This document shows, one piece after another, positions 1 to 8,871 of a DNA stretch of 64,000 bases. The position numbers were made by a program, and so were the translations under genes. Numbering within the stretch: position 1 is the first letter of the stretch; each line of letters begins with the position of its first letter. The notes under the pieces are model-generated. The model did no database searches, was not told where the DNA came from, and worked only from the letters and a program-made list of their open reading frames with translations. This stretch comes from an uncultured bacterium (lineage in GTDB: Bacteria > Elusimicrobiota > Elusimicrobia > Elusimicrobiales > Elusimicrobiaceae): assembly GCA_949291515.1 (NCBI GenBank), contig CASEVY010000010.1, positions 248,001 to 312,000 of the forward strand, written 5' to 3'.

Positions 1-2
1 GC

Positions 3-797
3 ATAATGATAGGGATATTCGGGGCTTTGGTCGGTTTTATTTTGTATATGCTTATGGACTACAGCGTATACCGAATGAATGTCCCCGACATTATAGACTT
101 TTGGACCAAGTACCACAGCGTTTTTGCCGGGGTTCTTACTGTATTGGGCGGTTTCTTAAGCATAATACGCGCTACGGAGCTTGAAGGTCTGGCCAAAAAA
201 GGGCGCCATATCAAGATAGTGGATATGAGCGCTTTGATAGACGGGCGCATAGTGGATTTGTGCGAGACGGGCTTTTTGAGCGGTACGATAGTGATACCTC
301 AGTTTGTGCTGGAAAAGTTAAATGCGGTATCCTCTTCCAAAGATCCTTTGCAGAAAGCCAAGGGGCGCAGAGGCTTGGATATAATAACCCGCCTTAAAGA
401 ACTGAATACCGTCCCCGTAAAAGTTACCACTAAGACTGCGCAGGGCGCCAGCACGCCGGAGAAACTCGTCTTTTTGGCTAAATATTTCAGGGGCGAGATA
501 GTTACCATAGATTTTAACGTAAACAAAGAGGCGGTTATAGACAATATACCCGTACTTAACATTTGTGATTTGACCACCGCTTTAAAGCCGGTGGTATTGC
601 CCGGCGAGAATATGTCGCTTTTCGTAATGAAAGAAGGCAAAGAGAAGGAACAGGGCATAGCCTACTTGGACGACGGCACAATGGTTGTAGTGGAAGACGG
701 CCGCAAATGGATAGGCAAGCGAGCGGAAGTGGCGGTATATTCGATATTGCAGACGTCCGCGGGCAGAATGATATTTGCCAAGATAAAGCAGAACTGA
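3..797 (+). CDS. PIN and TRAM domain membrane protein (YacL-like), 5' truncated
   Basis: A predicted membrane-anchored RNase-like protein of the YacL family. The reading frame is open to the left window edge, so the true start is probably upstream; the first internal ATG is at 6 and gives 263 aa. From that ATG, two hydrophobic segments (about residues 1-20 and 38-56) precede a PIN domain (about 70-180) with the acidic pair in DMSALIDGRI and a later Asp in VTIDFN. A TRAM-like beta-barrel domain follows (about 197-260). Family members normally have about four membrane helices and roughly 350 residues, so some N-terminal helices are missing here. The stop lies one base before ispD, so the two are co-transcribed; YacL-like genes often sit beside ispD. 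The substrate is unknown. Confidence 0.85.
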   Translation: MMIGIFGALVGFILYMLMDYSVYRMNVPDIIDFWTKYHSVFAGVLTVLGGFLSIIRATELEGLAKKGRHIKIVDMSALIDGRIVDLCETGFLSGTIVIPQFVLEKLNAVSSSKDPLQKAKGRRGLDIITRLKELNTVPVKVTTKTAQGASTPEKLVFLAKYFRGEIVTIDFNVNKEAVIDNIPVLNICDLTTALKPVVLPGENMSLFVMKEGKEKEQGIAYLDDGTMVVVEDGRKWIGKRAEVAVYSILQTSAGRMIFAKIKQN

Positions 798-798
798 T

Positions 799-1455
799 AT
801 GAAGACTATTGCGGCGCTTATTTTAGCCGGCGGACAGGGCAGCCGAATGGGCAGGCCCAAACAGATGCTGAAGATAAGCGGCAAGGCGGTATTGGTGCGC
901 AGTATAGAGGCATTTAAAGCCTCTAAATCGGTAAACAAGATTATAGTGGTTACTACGCCGGAAAATTTTAAAGAGGTGTCGGCCTTATTGCCCGATATAT
1001 CTTATGCGCCGGCGGGATCAAGCAGAATAGAATCTTTGCAGAACGGCCTTGCGGCGTTGGGTGCGGCCGATTTGATAGCGGTGCACGACGGCGCCAGACC
1101 GCTGGTAAAGACGGAATATATAGATAACTGCCTTGCCGAGGCCGAAAAGTACGGCGCGGCCGTTTTATGCGTGCCGGTAAAGGACACCATAAAGCAGGTA
1201 AAAGACGGTTTTATAGAACGCACTTTGGACAGGAACGTCCTTTGGGCGGCGCAAACGCCGCAGTGCTATAAATGGGCACTGCTTAAAGAAGCGATGGAGA
1301 AATACGGCTCCTTGAAAGACGCCACCGACGAATCCCAACTGGTGGAAAAACTTGGGGTAAAAGTGCGGGCGGTAAAATCGGGCTATGAGAATTTAAAAAT
1401 AACTACACCCGAAGATTTGACAATGGCAGAGGCATTATTATGCAAACAAGAGTAA
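799..1455 (+). CDS. ispD: 2-C-methyl-D-erythritol 4-phosphate cytidylyltransferase
   Basis: Third enzyme of the MEP isoprenoid pathway: it joins CTP and MEP to give CDP-methylerythritol in the cytosol. The 218-aa product has the nucleotidyltransferase start LAGGQGSRMG with the CTP-loop residues, the HDGARPLV motif near residue 96, and AAQTPQ near residue 151, all typical of IspD. The length fits the family (about 220-235). It starts one base after the PIN-TRAM gene and its 3' end overlaps ispF by 16 bases, so translation is probably coupled. No anomalies seen. Confidence 0.95.
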   Translation: MKTIAALILAGGQGSRMGRPKQMLKISGKAVLVRSIEAFKASKSVNKIIVVTTPENFKEVSALLPDISYAPAGSSRIESLQNGLAALGAADLIAVHDGARPLVKTEYIDNCLAEAEKYGAAVLCVPVKDTIKQVKDGFIERTLDRNVLWAAQTPQCYKWALLKEAMEKYGSLKDATDESQLVEKLGVKVRAVKSGYENLKITTPEDLTMAEALLCKQE

Positions 1456-1928
1456 AAGTGGGATTTGGTTTTGACATACACAGATTGGTCGAAGGCCGCA
1501 AATTGATAATGGGCGGCATTGAAATCAAACATAGTAAAGGCCTTTTGGGGCACAGCGACGGCGATGTGGTGCTCCATGCGGTATGCGACGCGGCGTTGGG
1601 CGCGGTGGCCGCGGGCGAGATAGGAGTATTCTATCCGCCGACGGATATATCCATAGCGGGCATTTCAAGCGTGGTTATAGCGCAGAGAGTTATCGAAGTG
1701 CTTAAAGAGAAGAAAGCCGATATAACCCATATGGATATTACGGTAGTGGCCGAAGAGCCTAAAATGCGTGTCCATTACGACTCGATCAGGAAATCTCTTG
1801 ACGGGATTTTCGGCATCGGGCTGGATAATATCAGTTTTAAAGCCAAGAGCCACGAAGGCCTTGGAGAAATAGGCCGCGGCGAGGCTATCGCCTGCTACGC
1901 GGCGGTAACGGTAAACTTAAGGAGCTAA
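1440..1928 (+). CDS. ispF: 2-C-methyl-D-erythritol 2,4-cyclodiphosphate synthase
   Basis: Fifth MEP-pathway enzyme; it cyclises CDP-ME 2-phosphate to MEcPP with loss of CMP, normally as a trimer with a zinc site. The 162-aa protein shows the metal-binding DIHRL motif near residue 10, HSDGDV near residue 39, and a C-terminal region with KAKSHEGLGEIGRGEAI that forms part of the CMP pocket. The ATG lies inside the end of ispD behind a GAGG sequence. The pairing with ispD is common in bacteria. ispE, which acts between the two, is not in this window. Confidence 0.95.
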   Translation: MQTRVKVGFGFDIHRLVEGRKLIMGGIEIKHSKGLLGHSDGDVVLHAVCDAALGAVAAGEIGVFYPPTDISIAGISSVVIAQRVIEVLKEKKADITHMDITVVAEEPKMRVHYDSIRKSLDGIFGIGLDNISFKAKSHEGLGEIGRGEAIACYAAVTVNLRS

Positions 1929-1934
1929 GAAAAA

Positions 1935-2492
1935 ATGAGCAAGACAATACTTTCCATACTCTGCGCGACGGTGCTTTTGGGCGCGTGTACGAGTTATAAT
2001 CAAAAGAATTACAAAAAATATGACGGTATCAGCTATGCCGAATACGAAAGACAGCGCCAAGAGCGGGAAAAACAATACGAATATCTTGACGAAGCGATAA
2101 GCGAGGAAGATATCAACTCTCCTTACGACGTAGCGCCCGAAGTGGTGGAGGAAGATGTGGTGGAAAGCGTAAACAGCTCATACGGCGAGGCGGTTGTCGT
2201 AATGGCCTCAAAGAAAATATCCTTGGGCCGCGACGCCAATTACGGCGATATGGAAAAATTCCAAAGAGCTTTGGATTCCGCTTACGGGACGGTATTCTCC
2301 CATTACAGAGCGGACGGCTTTACTTATGCTATGTCGCCTGCGGGTACGGTAAATCCGCTTTCGGTTATAGACGTACAGTGCATATTGAGCGAAAGTTTCG
2401 CCACGGCAAAAGGCAAGGCGGTATGCGATTATTTCTTCACGCAGATCCCGCTTGAATACGCCAAGGAAAAGGAAAATGCTAAAAATTTATAA
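1935..2492 (+). CDS. Putative lipoprotein of unknown function
   Basis: A 185-aa predicted outer- or inner-membrane lipoprotein. The N-terminus is a type II signal peptide with a lipobox LLGAC (Cys at residue 18). A Tyr/Glu/Arg-rich charged stretch follows (about 20-75), then a more conserved-looking C-terminal part (about 85-165) with two cysteines. I recognise no family. The start has AAGGAG about ten bases upstream, and the 3' end overlaps cysS by 17 bases, so it belongs to the ispDF-cysS transcript. The C-terminal half may be a small periplasmic domain, but nothing in the sequence assigns a function. Confidence 0.75.
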   Translation: MSKTILSILCATVLLGACTSYNQKNYKKYDGISYAEYERQRQEREKQYEYLDEAISEEDINSPYDVAPEVVEEDVVESVNSSYGEAVVVMASKKISLGRDANYGDMEKFQRALDSAYGTVFSHYRADGFTYAMSPAGTVNPLSVIDVQCILSESFATAKGKAVCDYFFTQIPLEYAKEKENAKNL

Positions 2493-3867
2493 TACCCTCA
2501 GCAAGAGAAAGGACGAATTTTCGCCTTTAAACGGCGGATTCGCCACAATGTACTGCTGCGGGCCGACAGTATACAATTACGCTCATATCGGCAATTTGAG
2601 GACCTATATTTTTGAGGATTTGCTCGTGAGAACTTTATCTGCCGATATGCCCGTAAAACACGTGATGAACGTTACCGACGTCGGGCATTTGACTTCCGAC
2701 GCCGACAGCGGGGAAGACAAAATGGAGTTGGGCGCCGCGCGCGAAGGCAAAAGCGCGTGGGACATCGCCAAATTCTACGAGAAGAAATTTTTTGAGGATT
2801 TCGATTCCCTAAACTGCAAAAGGCCTACCGTAATAGCCCGCGCTACCGAGCATATCAAGGAAATGATAGCGCTGGTAAAAAAGCTGGAGGAAAAGGGGCT
2901 GACCTATAAAACTTCCGACGGCATTTATTACGACACTTCCAAGTTCCCGGATTATCACAATTTGGTCGGGCGCGCGCATATCGAGGGTTTAAAGACTGGC
3001 GCCAGAGTGGATTTTAACGACGAGAAACGCAATCCCAGCGATTTCGCTTTGTGGAAGTTCTCACCTAAAGACAAACAGCGCCAAATGCAGTGGGACAGCC
3101 CTTGGGGGGTAGGTTTTCCGGGCTGGCACATAGAATGTTCGGCTATGGCGATGAAATATTTGGGCGATACTTTGGATATACACTGCGGCGGAATAGACCA
3201 TGTGGCCATACATCACACCAACGAGATTGCCCAAGCGCAGGGCGCGACGGGCAAACAATATGTGCGCTATTGGATACACGGCGAGTTCCTTATAATGGCG
3301 AACGGGAAAATGTCCAAATCGGGCGGCGGATTCGTCACCTTGGACACTTTGAAAGAGAAAGGTTACAGCCCGCTGGATTACCGCTATTTATGCTTGGGCG
3401 CACATTATAGAACTCAGCTTGAGTTTTCTTACGAGGCGCTTACTTTCGCGCGCAATACTCGTCTTGGCCTTATGGACAGAATTGCTGCCCTTAAGGAATC
3501 AGCCGAAACGGGCGCCAAGGACGAAGCCGCCCTTAATGCCGCGAAGGCGGCTTTTAAGGACGCTATGGACGACGATTTAAACGCGTCCAAGGCTTTGGCC
3601 GTTTTGTGGGAGTATATTAAAGGCGGGGCCTGCGCGGGCGATAAACTTGAGTTTATAAAATATGCCGACGGGTTCTTGGGGCTTTCTTTGCTTGAGGGCG
3701 AGGCGCAAAAGCCTTTGCCGCAAGAGGCTCAGGAAATTCTTGAAGAGCGCAAAGCCGCGCGCGCCAGAAAGGATTTTAAGACGTCCGACGAACTTAGAGA
3801 TAAACTTTCCGCCATGGGCATAGCCGTTAAAGACACGCCCAAAGGGCAGGAATGGAGGTGGAAATAA
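2476..3867 (+). CDS. cysS: Cysteinyl-tRNA synthetase
   Basis: Charges tRNA-Cys with cysteine in the cytosol. The 463-aa product has the class I signatures: an HIGH-type motif (YAHIGNLR, about residue 37), zinc-ligand cysteines (CGPTVYN near 26; WHIECSAM and HCGGIDH near 218-245), and the KMSKS loop GKMSKSGGG near residue 281. The C-terminal helical bundle ends in a basic tail. A longer frame begins at 2452, but the ATG at 2476 matches the usual CysS N-terminus (MLKIYNTL) and has AAGGAAAAGGAA just upstream. It overlaps the lipoprotein gene by 17 bases and the adenosine deaminase start by one base. Confidence 0.96.
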   Translation: MLKIYNTLSKRKDEFSPLNGGFATMYCCGPTVYNYAHIGNLRTYIFEDLLVRTLSADMPVKHVMNVTDVGHLTSDADSGEDKMELGAAREGKSAWDIAKFYEKKFFEDFDSLNCKRPTVIARATEHIKEMIALVKKLEEKGLTYKTSDGIYYDTSKFPDYHNLVGRAHIEGLKTGARVDFNDEKRNPSDFALWKFSPKDKQRQMQWDSPWGVGFPGWHIECSAMAMKYLGDTLDIHCGGIDHVAIHHTNEIAQAQGATGKQYVRYWIHGEFLIMANGKMSKSGGGFVTLDTLKEKGYSPLDYRYLCLGAHYRTQLEFSYEALTFARNTRLGLMDRIAALKESAETGAKDEAALNAAKAAFKDAMDDDLNASKALAVLWEYIKGGACAGDKLEFIKYADGFLGLSLLEGEAQKPLPQEAQEILEERKAARARKDFKTSDELRDKLSAMGIAVKDTPKGQEWRWK

Positions 3868-5078
3868 TGACGGCTTTTCCCAAAGAGTTTCTGTTTAAAA
3901 TTCCGAAGTCCGATCTGCATTTGCATTTGGACGGATCTCTGCGTTTAAGCACGCTTATAGAGCTGGCCAAAAAAGAGAAAGTGGCCCTGCCCGCATATAC
4001 CGAAGAAGGCTTGAAGAAAACCGTATTTAAGGACAAATATAAAAATTTGGGCGAATATCTTAAAGGGTTTTCCTATACCGTAGCGGTTATGCAGAACGCC
4101 AAGAACATAGAGCGCATAGCCTATGAGCTGGCTCAAGACAATATCGCCGAAGGCGTAAGATACATAGAAGTACGCTTTGCCCCGCAGCAGCATTGTTCCA
4201 AAGATTTAAGGCCCGAAGACGCCGTAAGAGCGGCGGTAAAAGGTTTGGAGCGCGCGGCAAAGGAGCATAATGCTTCCAAGGCGGTGAAATCGGGCGAGGA
4301 CGTAGAATTCCACTTCGGCATAATAGTTTGCGCGATGAGGAGTTTCAATAAAGATATGTCGCCTTATTACGGCTATATGTTCCAAGTGCTTTCGCACGCG
4401 AAAGACGATGAGGTCTTCGCGATAGCCAGCCTTGAACTCGCCAGAATAGCCGTTCTGCTTAAAAAAGAGGGCTTGCCCATCGTTGGCTTTGACTTGGCGG
4501 GCCAAGAGGCGGGTTATCCCGCGGAACATCACTGGCAGGCTTATCAGCATGTACATGAGGCCTTTATCAGAAAGACGGTGCACGCGGGCGAGGCTTATGG
4601 GCCCGAGAGTATTTTCCAGGCCATTACCGAATGCCACGCCAACCGCATAGGCCACGGCACCTTAATGTTTGATTATAATGCCATACAGGATAAAAACGTA
4701 AAGAACAAAAAACAGTATGTAGAGGATTTAGCCTCCTATATCGCAAACGAGCGTATCGGCGTGGAAGTGTGCATTACAAGCAATTTGCAGACTTTGCCGT
4801 TCATAAAAAAAGTAGCCGACCACCCCGTAAAGCAGATGATAAAAAGCGGGCTTTCCGTAAGCATTTGCACGGATAACAGATTGGTTTCCAATACTTCCGT
4901 CACCAAGGAACTAGAACTGCTTTGCGATAATATCAATATAACAAAACGCGAACTGCGCAATATAGTTATAGCGGGTTTTAAGGGGAGTTTCTTCCACGGC
5001 CCGTTTAACGATAAACGCAAATTCGTAAGGGCGGTGATAGAAAAATATAACCGTCTGGAAAAGGAATACCTTAAATAA
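3867..5078 (+). CDS. Adenosine deaminase family protein
   Basis: Member of the metal-dependent adenosine/AMP deaminase superfamily, expected to deaminate adenosine or a related purine nucleoside. The 403-aa protein has the metal motif SDLHLHLDGSL near the N-terminus, a VGFDLAGQE segment, HAGEAYGPESI (metal His plus catalytic Glu region) and GHG in RIGHGTL. The C-terminal metal/catalytic Asp lies in ICTDNRLVSNT, where family members usually read TDDP, so substrate preference could differ from classic adenosine deaminase. An ATG at 3852 exists, but the ATG at 3867 overlaps the cysS stop (TAATG) and has GGAGGTGG at a good distance. A terminator follows. Confidence 0.88.
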   Translation: MTAFPKEFLFKIPKSDLHLHLDGSLRLSTLIELAKKEKVALPAYTEEGLKKTVFKDKYKNLGEYLKGFSYTVAVMQNAKNIERIAYELAQDNIAEGVRYIEVRFAPQQHCSKDLRPEDAVRAAVKGLERAAKEHNASKAVKSGEDVEFHFGIIVCAMRSFNKDMSPYYGYMFQVLSHAKDDEVFAIASLELARIAVLLKKEGLPIVGFDLAGQEAGYPAEHHWQAYQHVHEAFIRKTVHAGEAYGPESIFQAITECHANRIGHGTLMFDYNAIQDKNVKNKKQYVEDLASYIANERIGVEVCITSNLQTLPFIKKVADHPVKQMIKSGLSVSICTDNRLVSNTSVTKELELLCDNINITKRELRNIVIAGFKGSFFHGPFNDKRKFVRAVIEKYNRLEKEYLK

Positions 5079-5091
5079 TTTGGACGCCTTT

Positions 5092-5121
5092 AAAAACCCC
5101 CGCTTTATGCGGGGTTTTTTT
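5092..5121 (+). terminator. Rho-independent terminator of the ispDF-cysS-deaminase operon
   Basis: An A-run leads into CCCCGC, loop TTTATG, GCGGGG, and seven T residues. It sits 13 bases after the deaminase stop. The facing gene ends at 5207, so the same hairpin is not placed to serve the opposite strand. Confidence 0.9.
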
Positions 5122-5206
5122 ATTGTATGAAAATATCGGGAAGGGTAAATTTCCTCGTAGGCCGTATTGCTTGGCTGGGGGCTATACGCCGCTAAAAGCG
5201 ATAGGT

Positions 5207-6562
5207 TTATATTATGTTTAATTTGGAGTCGTCTTTGTTGGGGATAACTATTTTGTTTAGGCCGAGCAGCTTTTCCTTCTCTTGGCTGAGCAGAACGTCG
5301 TAGTAGAAAATTTTTAAATTCCTTGTCGGGCCGTCTACGGGTTCAAGATAGGGTATATAAGCCGTAGGCGGGTTTTGAGCGCGCAGCTTCTCTATATATT
5401 TGCCCCTGCTTTTTTCCTGTGAGTATATGTAAAAATACTGTATAGAGAAAAACGGCGTGATAAAAAGCGCGAAAATGAAAGCCGCCCACGCCAGTATCCG
5501 TATTAATGGCAGTTTATACGTGTCTTGAAAATACTTAATCAAAAACACAAAAGATATTATCCACATCGCGCTGGCGGAATAAAAGACTCTGCTGTGGCCG
5601 AAAATCGGCGCGCCCGCCAATATCGCGGCCAAGAACAAAGCGATAAGGAAGGTTATTCCCGAATAGAGAAAATCATTGTTTCTTAAGGCTTTGAGCCTTG
5701 TGGAAAAAAGTTCCAGCAGCGCCAGAAACGCCGTTATCAGCGGAATTAAGAACATACTTGCCGCCAAATCCTGTATTTTGGGGTAATGCCAAATAAGTTT
5801 TTCCAATATGGACGCATCCTGGAAAAACGATAACAGCGGGTGGGCCGCCCTCTTATAAGAGCCCGGCGCCGCGAAAAGCAAAACAAGCCCGATAAGAACG
5901 CCAAGGAAAAATATCGCAAGGGAAGGCCAAATTTTTATCCGTTTTTTAAGGCAATAAAGTATAAATGCCGAAATAAGCATAAAAGCGGCTATGCTGTTGT
6001 TCTCGTTGCTCATTCCCAATGCGATAGCGCCGATAAACAACAATGCCGTTTGCCATGTTTTGAATTTTGGCGTTTTGCCGCTTTCGTATATATGCCTTAA
6101 AAATATCAGGAACCATACGAAGAGCAGAAAGCTCCAACTGTAATTGCACGCGCCGCCTATCCAAAATAAAGTGTTGTCCGGCTGGGCGACCAAGAATACG
6201 CCCGCCGCCGCCAGCAACACAAAAAGGGGGAAATCCTTCAGGGAAGAAAAATCCGTCCGCTTGCCTTCTATCAGCCTCATAAGCGACAGCACCAAAAATA
6301 ATTGCATTAGCGGATTTAAAATAAGAAACAGCCATTTGCCGTTGGCTATTATTATGTTATTGGCCAGAAGCCCTATGCGGGGGTTATGGTGCGTATAAGA
6401 AAATAAATACATCTTTACCGCGCCGATTAAATCCGGACAGCGGGAGCGATAAAAATATTCGTCGGCGCCGTACGGGTACAGATAGGAAAAGACGAAGATA
6501 AACAGCGCAAAAAGCGTAAAGGCAAAAGCCCAACAAAGAGGGTTATAGTTAATTCTTTTCAT
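5207..6562 (-). CDS. Polytopic membrane protein, WIGGxxNYxW paralogue 1 (DUF6056/GtrII-like, putative GT-C glycosyltransferase)
   Basis: A 451-aa integral membrane protein with about ten to eleven predicted helices. It is one of three paralogues in the window. Shared landmarks are an acidic PYGADEY after the first helix, PRIGLLANNI, VAQPDNTLFWIGGACNYSW and GMSNENN. An acidic pair just outside the first helix is the usual position of the catalytic Asp/Glu in GT-C glycosyltransferases, and the W-x-G-x-x-N-Y-x-W motif resembles DUF6056 proteins. The family call is from memory and moderate. It is the last gene of the operon, one base after paralogue 2 and downstream of gtrA-gtrB, the slot occupied by the serotype-specific glucosyltransferase in phage gtr clusters. 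Inferred role: transfer of an undecaprenyl-linked sugar to a surface glycan. Confidence 0.75.
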   Translation of the reverse strand: MKRINYNPLCWAFAFTLFALFIFVFSYLYPYGADEYFYRSRCPDLIGAVKMYLFSYTHHNPRIGLLANNIIIANGKWLFLILNPLMQLFLVLSLMRLIEGKRTDFSSLKDFPLFVLLAAAGVFLVAQPDNTLFWIGGACNYSWSFLLFVWFLIFLRHIYESGKTPKFKTWQTALLFIGAIALGMSNENNSIAAFMLISAFILYCLKKRIKIWPSLAIFFLGVLIGLVLLFAAPGSYKRAAHPLLSFFQDASILEKLIWHYPKIQDLAASMFLIPLITAFLALLELFSTRLKALRNNDFLYSGITFLIALFLAAILAGAPIFGHSRVFYSASAMWIISFVFLIKYFQDTYKLPLIRILAWAAFIFALFITPFFSIQYFYIYSQEKSRGKYIEKLRAQNPPTAYIPYLEPVDGPTRNLKIFYYDVLLSQEKEKLLGLNKIVIPNKDDSKLNII

Positions 6563-6563
6563 A

Positions 6564-7949
6564 TTAAATCACGTCCGGGTTGGAAAATATATATAAAGAC
6601 AATGCTTCGTCCCGTTCGTCGGTTTGGACGCGCATGCCCAAATAATCGGAGTATCCGATGAAGCCGAATACCGGGTCGTAAAACATTATAGTAAGGTTTT
6701 CGTTCGGCCCTTTTAGATATTTATACGGTATTAAAAATACGCTTTTCGCTCCGCTTTCTTTGGCCTGCGCTATCGCGTTTGACCTGGCTTTATCTTGACG
6801 GTACAAGCTCAGATAGGGATAAGCGAATGCGGGCATAAAAGCTGCGGCCCACGCAAAAGCGAGCATCGCGCAATATTTTACAGCTTGGAACTTGTAAGCC
6901 TCCTGCAGATATGTCAAAGTAAACACAAAAGAAATTAAAGCCGACACGGAAGCCGTATAAAAACATCTGCCGGTTATGAACGGCACCGCAAACAGGACCG
7001 AAGCCAATATCCAAGAAGATATAAAAAATATTACGGCCAAAATATAATTTTCGTTTTTAAAGCGCGAGGGCTTGTCTTTATCCAAAGCGCAGACAAGCAG
7101 AGCAAGAAAAGTGATTATGGGTATAAGAAACATAGCTTTAATATAAAAATGTATATGCGAGATATGCCAAAGCAGTTTGTCCTGCAAAGAGGAATTGTTG
7201 AAATAGGCAAAAATATCAGTATCCAGTCTGTTCCACATCGCAGGCGCGCCGAAAAGCAAGGCTATCCCGATAGCCAAACCCAAAGCTATAAACCAAAAAT
7301 GTTTTTTAAGTTTAAGCCCCGCTATATAGAAAGCTGCCGCGAAGCATATTATAAACCCCATTGTAAGCGGGGCGCCGTTTTCGCTGCTCATACCCAAAGC
7401 TAGCGCAATAAAAAACAGGCCCGCGGCGGCTTTCTTGCTTAGATTAAGATTGCCTTTGTTCTTATATTCCAGACGGAGCCAAGTCAAAATCCAAAAGAAC
7501 GGCAGAGCGCTCCAGCTGTAATTGCACGCGCCGCCTATCCAAAACAAGGTATTGTCGGGCTGGGCGACGGCAAATACCGAAAGCAAAGCGATAAGCGCCG
7601 TCAACGGAAAATCCGATAGTTTTTTAAAGTCGGGCAAACGCAAGGAAACAAGCGCGAAAAACGATAATATCCATATAAGTTGGACAAGCGGGTTCAGTAT
7701 CAAAAAGCTCCACTTGCCTAAATACAATATTATATTGTTGGCCAATAATCCTATTCTTGCGTTTTCGCTCATATAGGATTGGAAATAACTGGCAATCGCG
7801 CCCCATAGAGTATCCCGTTTTAAAATATACTCATCCGCGCCATATGGGTAGAGATAGGAAAAAACGAAAATAAATATAATATAAATTAAGAAAAACAATC
7901 CCCATGCAACTAAGGGTTTTGTAGATATTTTTTTTATTGTTTCAGTCAT
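6564..7949 (-). CDS. Polytopic membrane protein, WIGGxxNYxW paralogue 2 (DUF6056/GtrII-like, putative GT-C glycosyltransferase)
   Basis: A 461-aa multi-helix membrane protein closely related to the downstream gene. It has PYGADEY after the first helix, ENARIGLLANNI, VAQPDNTLFWIGGACNYSW and GMSSENG, and ends in a soluble tail of about 90 residues after the last helix. Its start overlaps the end of gtrB by eight bases, so it is translated with the flippase/glycosyltransferase pair. Two paralogues side by side suggest two acceptor or sugar specificities fed by one GtrB product, which is inference. Alternative: a polymerase or ligase for surface polysaccharide, since those are also polytopic. Confidence 0.75.
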   Translation of the reverse strand: MTETIKKISTKPLVAWGLFFLIYIIFIFVFSYLYPYGADEYILKRDTLWGAIASYFQSYMSENARIGLLANNIILYLGKWSFLILNPLVQLIWILSFFALVSLRLPDFKKLSDFPLTALIALLSVFAVAQPDNTLFWIGGACNYSWSALPFFWILTWLRLEYKNKGNLNLSKKAAAGLFFIALALGMSSENGAPLTMGFIICFAAAFYIAGLKLKKHFWFIALGLAIGIALLFGAPAMWNRLDTDIFAYFNNSSLQDKLLWHISHIHFYIKAMFLIPIITFLALLVCALDKDKPSRFKNENYILAVIFFISSWILASVLFAVPFITGRCFYTASVSALISFVFTLTYLQEAYKFQAVKYCAMLAFAWAAAFMPAFAYPYLSLYRQDKARSNAIAQAKESGAKSVFLIPYKYLKGPNENLTIMFYDPVFGFIGYSDYLGMRVQTDERDEALSLYIFSNPDVI

Positions 7950-8871
7950 TTAATTTTTCCTCTTTGATTATATAGGTGGGGCGGTGTTTTACTTCCGAGA
8001 ATATTCTCCCCACGTATTCGCCCAAAATCCCTATCGACATAAGCTGCACTCCGCCGAAGAATAGTATCAGCACAGCCAAGGATGCGTAACCCGGTATGTC
8101 TTTGCCGAAGATTAGAACCTTAAGTATTATAAAAGCGGCGTATAAGAAGGAAAGCCCCGCTGTCAGCGCGCCGAAATAGGTCCACAGCCGTAAAGGGATG
8201 GTGCTTGCGTTGAATATTCCGTCTAGGGCGAAGTTCCATAATTTCCAATAGGACCACTTAGTTCCGCCCGCCGCTCTGTTGGGGCGCACATATCCCACCG
8301 AAGCCGTCTTAAAACCCGCCCAGTTAAAAAGACCCTTCATAAAAAGAGTACTTTCGTTTATCTGCTTTATGGCTTGGGCGACATTTTGATCTAAAAGACG
8401 GAAGTCGCCGGTATTTTCCGGTATCGGGCGCCGCGCGAAAAAATTATGCACTTTGTAAAACCAGGTAGATAAAAATTTCTTTGCTGGGCTGTCGCTGTCG
8501 CGGTTCTTCCTTACTCCGAGCACCATATTATAGCCTTCTTTCCATTTCTCCACGAAGGCGGGTATCAGATCGGGGGGATCTTGTAAATCAATGTCCATGG
8601 GGATTATGGCTTTGGTATCGGATTTTTTTATCCCGCAGAGAAGGGCGGCCTCTTTGCCGAAATTTCTGGAAAGGCTTATATAGTTTATGGCGGGGTTGTC
8701 CTTGGCGCGCGCTTTAAGTATTTTAAGCGTGCCGTCGGTGGAGCCGTCGTCAACAAAAAGATATTTATAGCTTAAATTCAGGCCTTCGAGTACGGGCCCG
8801 GTGGCGTTTAGAAACAGGTCTATGGACTCCTCCTCGTTAAACAGAGGCACCAAAATGGTTAAATCTTTCAT
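7942..8871 (-). CDS. Bactoprenol glycosyltransferase, GtrB/DPM1-like family 2
   Basis: Transfers a sugar from a nucleotide donor to undecaprenyl phosphate on the cytoplasmic face. The 309-aa protein has a GT-A family 2 domain (about 1-215) with TILVPLFNEEESI, VDDGSTDGT, the DxD-type DIDLQDPPDLI, the SRNFGKE segment, and the GDFRLLD motif near residue 180. Two C-terminal helices (about 229-255 and 262-285) anchor it. This is the GtrB/YkoT/dolichyl-phosphate mannosyltransferase-like architecture at typical length. It overlaps gtrA by four bases upstream and a GtrII-like gene by eight bases downstream. The sugar cannot be told from sequence. Confidence 0.9.
   Translation of the reverse strand: MKDLTILVPLFNEEESIDLFLNATGPVLEGLNLSYKYLFVDDGSTDGTLKILKARAKDNPAINYISLSRNFGKEAALLCGIKKSDTKAIIPMDIDLQDPPDLIPAFVEKWKEGYNMVLGVRKNRDSDSPAKKFLSTWFYKVHNFFARRPIPENTGDFRLLDQNVAQAIKQINESTLFMKGLFNWAGFKTASVGYVRPNRAAGGTKWSYWKLWNFALDGIFNASTIPLRLWTYFGALTAGLSFLYAAFIILKVLIFGKDIPGYASLAVLILFFGGVQLMSIGILGEYVGRIFSEVKHRPTYIIKEEKLND

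Noticed and set aside
4206-4655. 149-aa minus-strand ORF
   Set aside because: Antisense to the adenosine deaminase gene, which has clear active-site motifs; no start signal.
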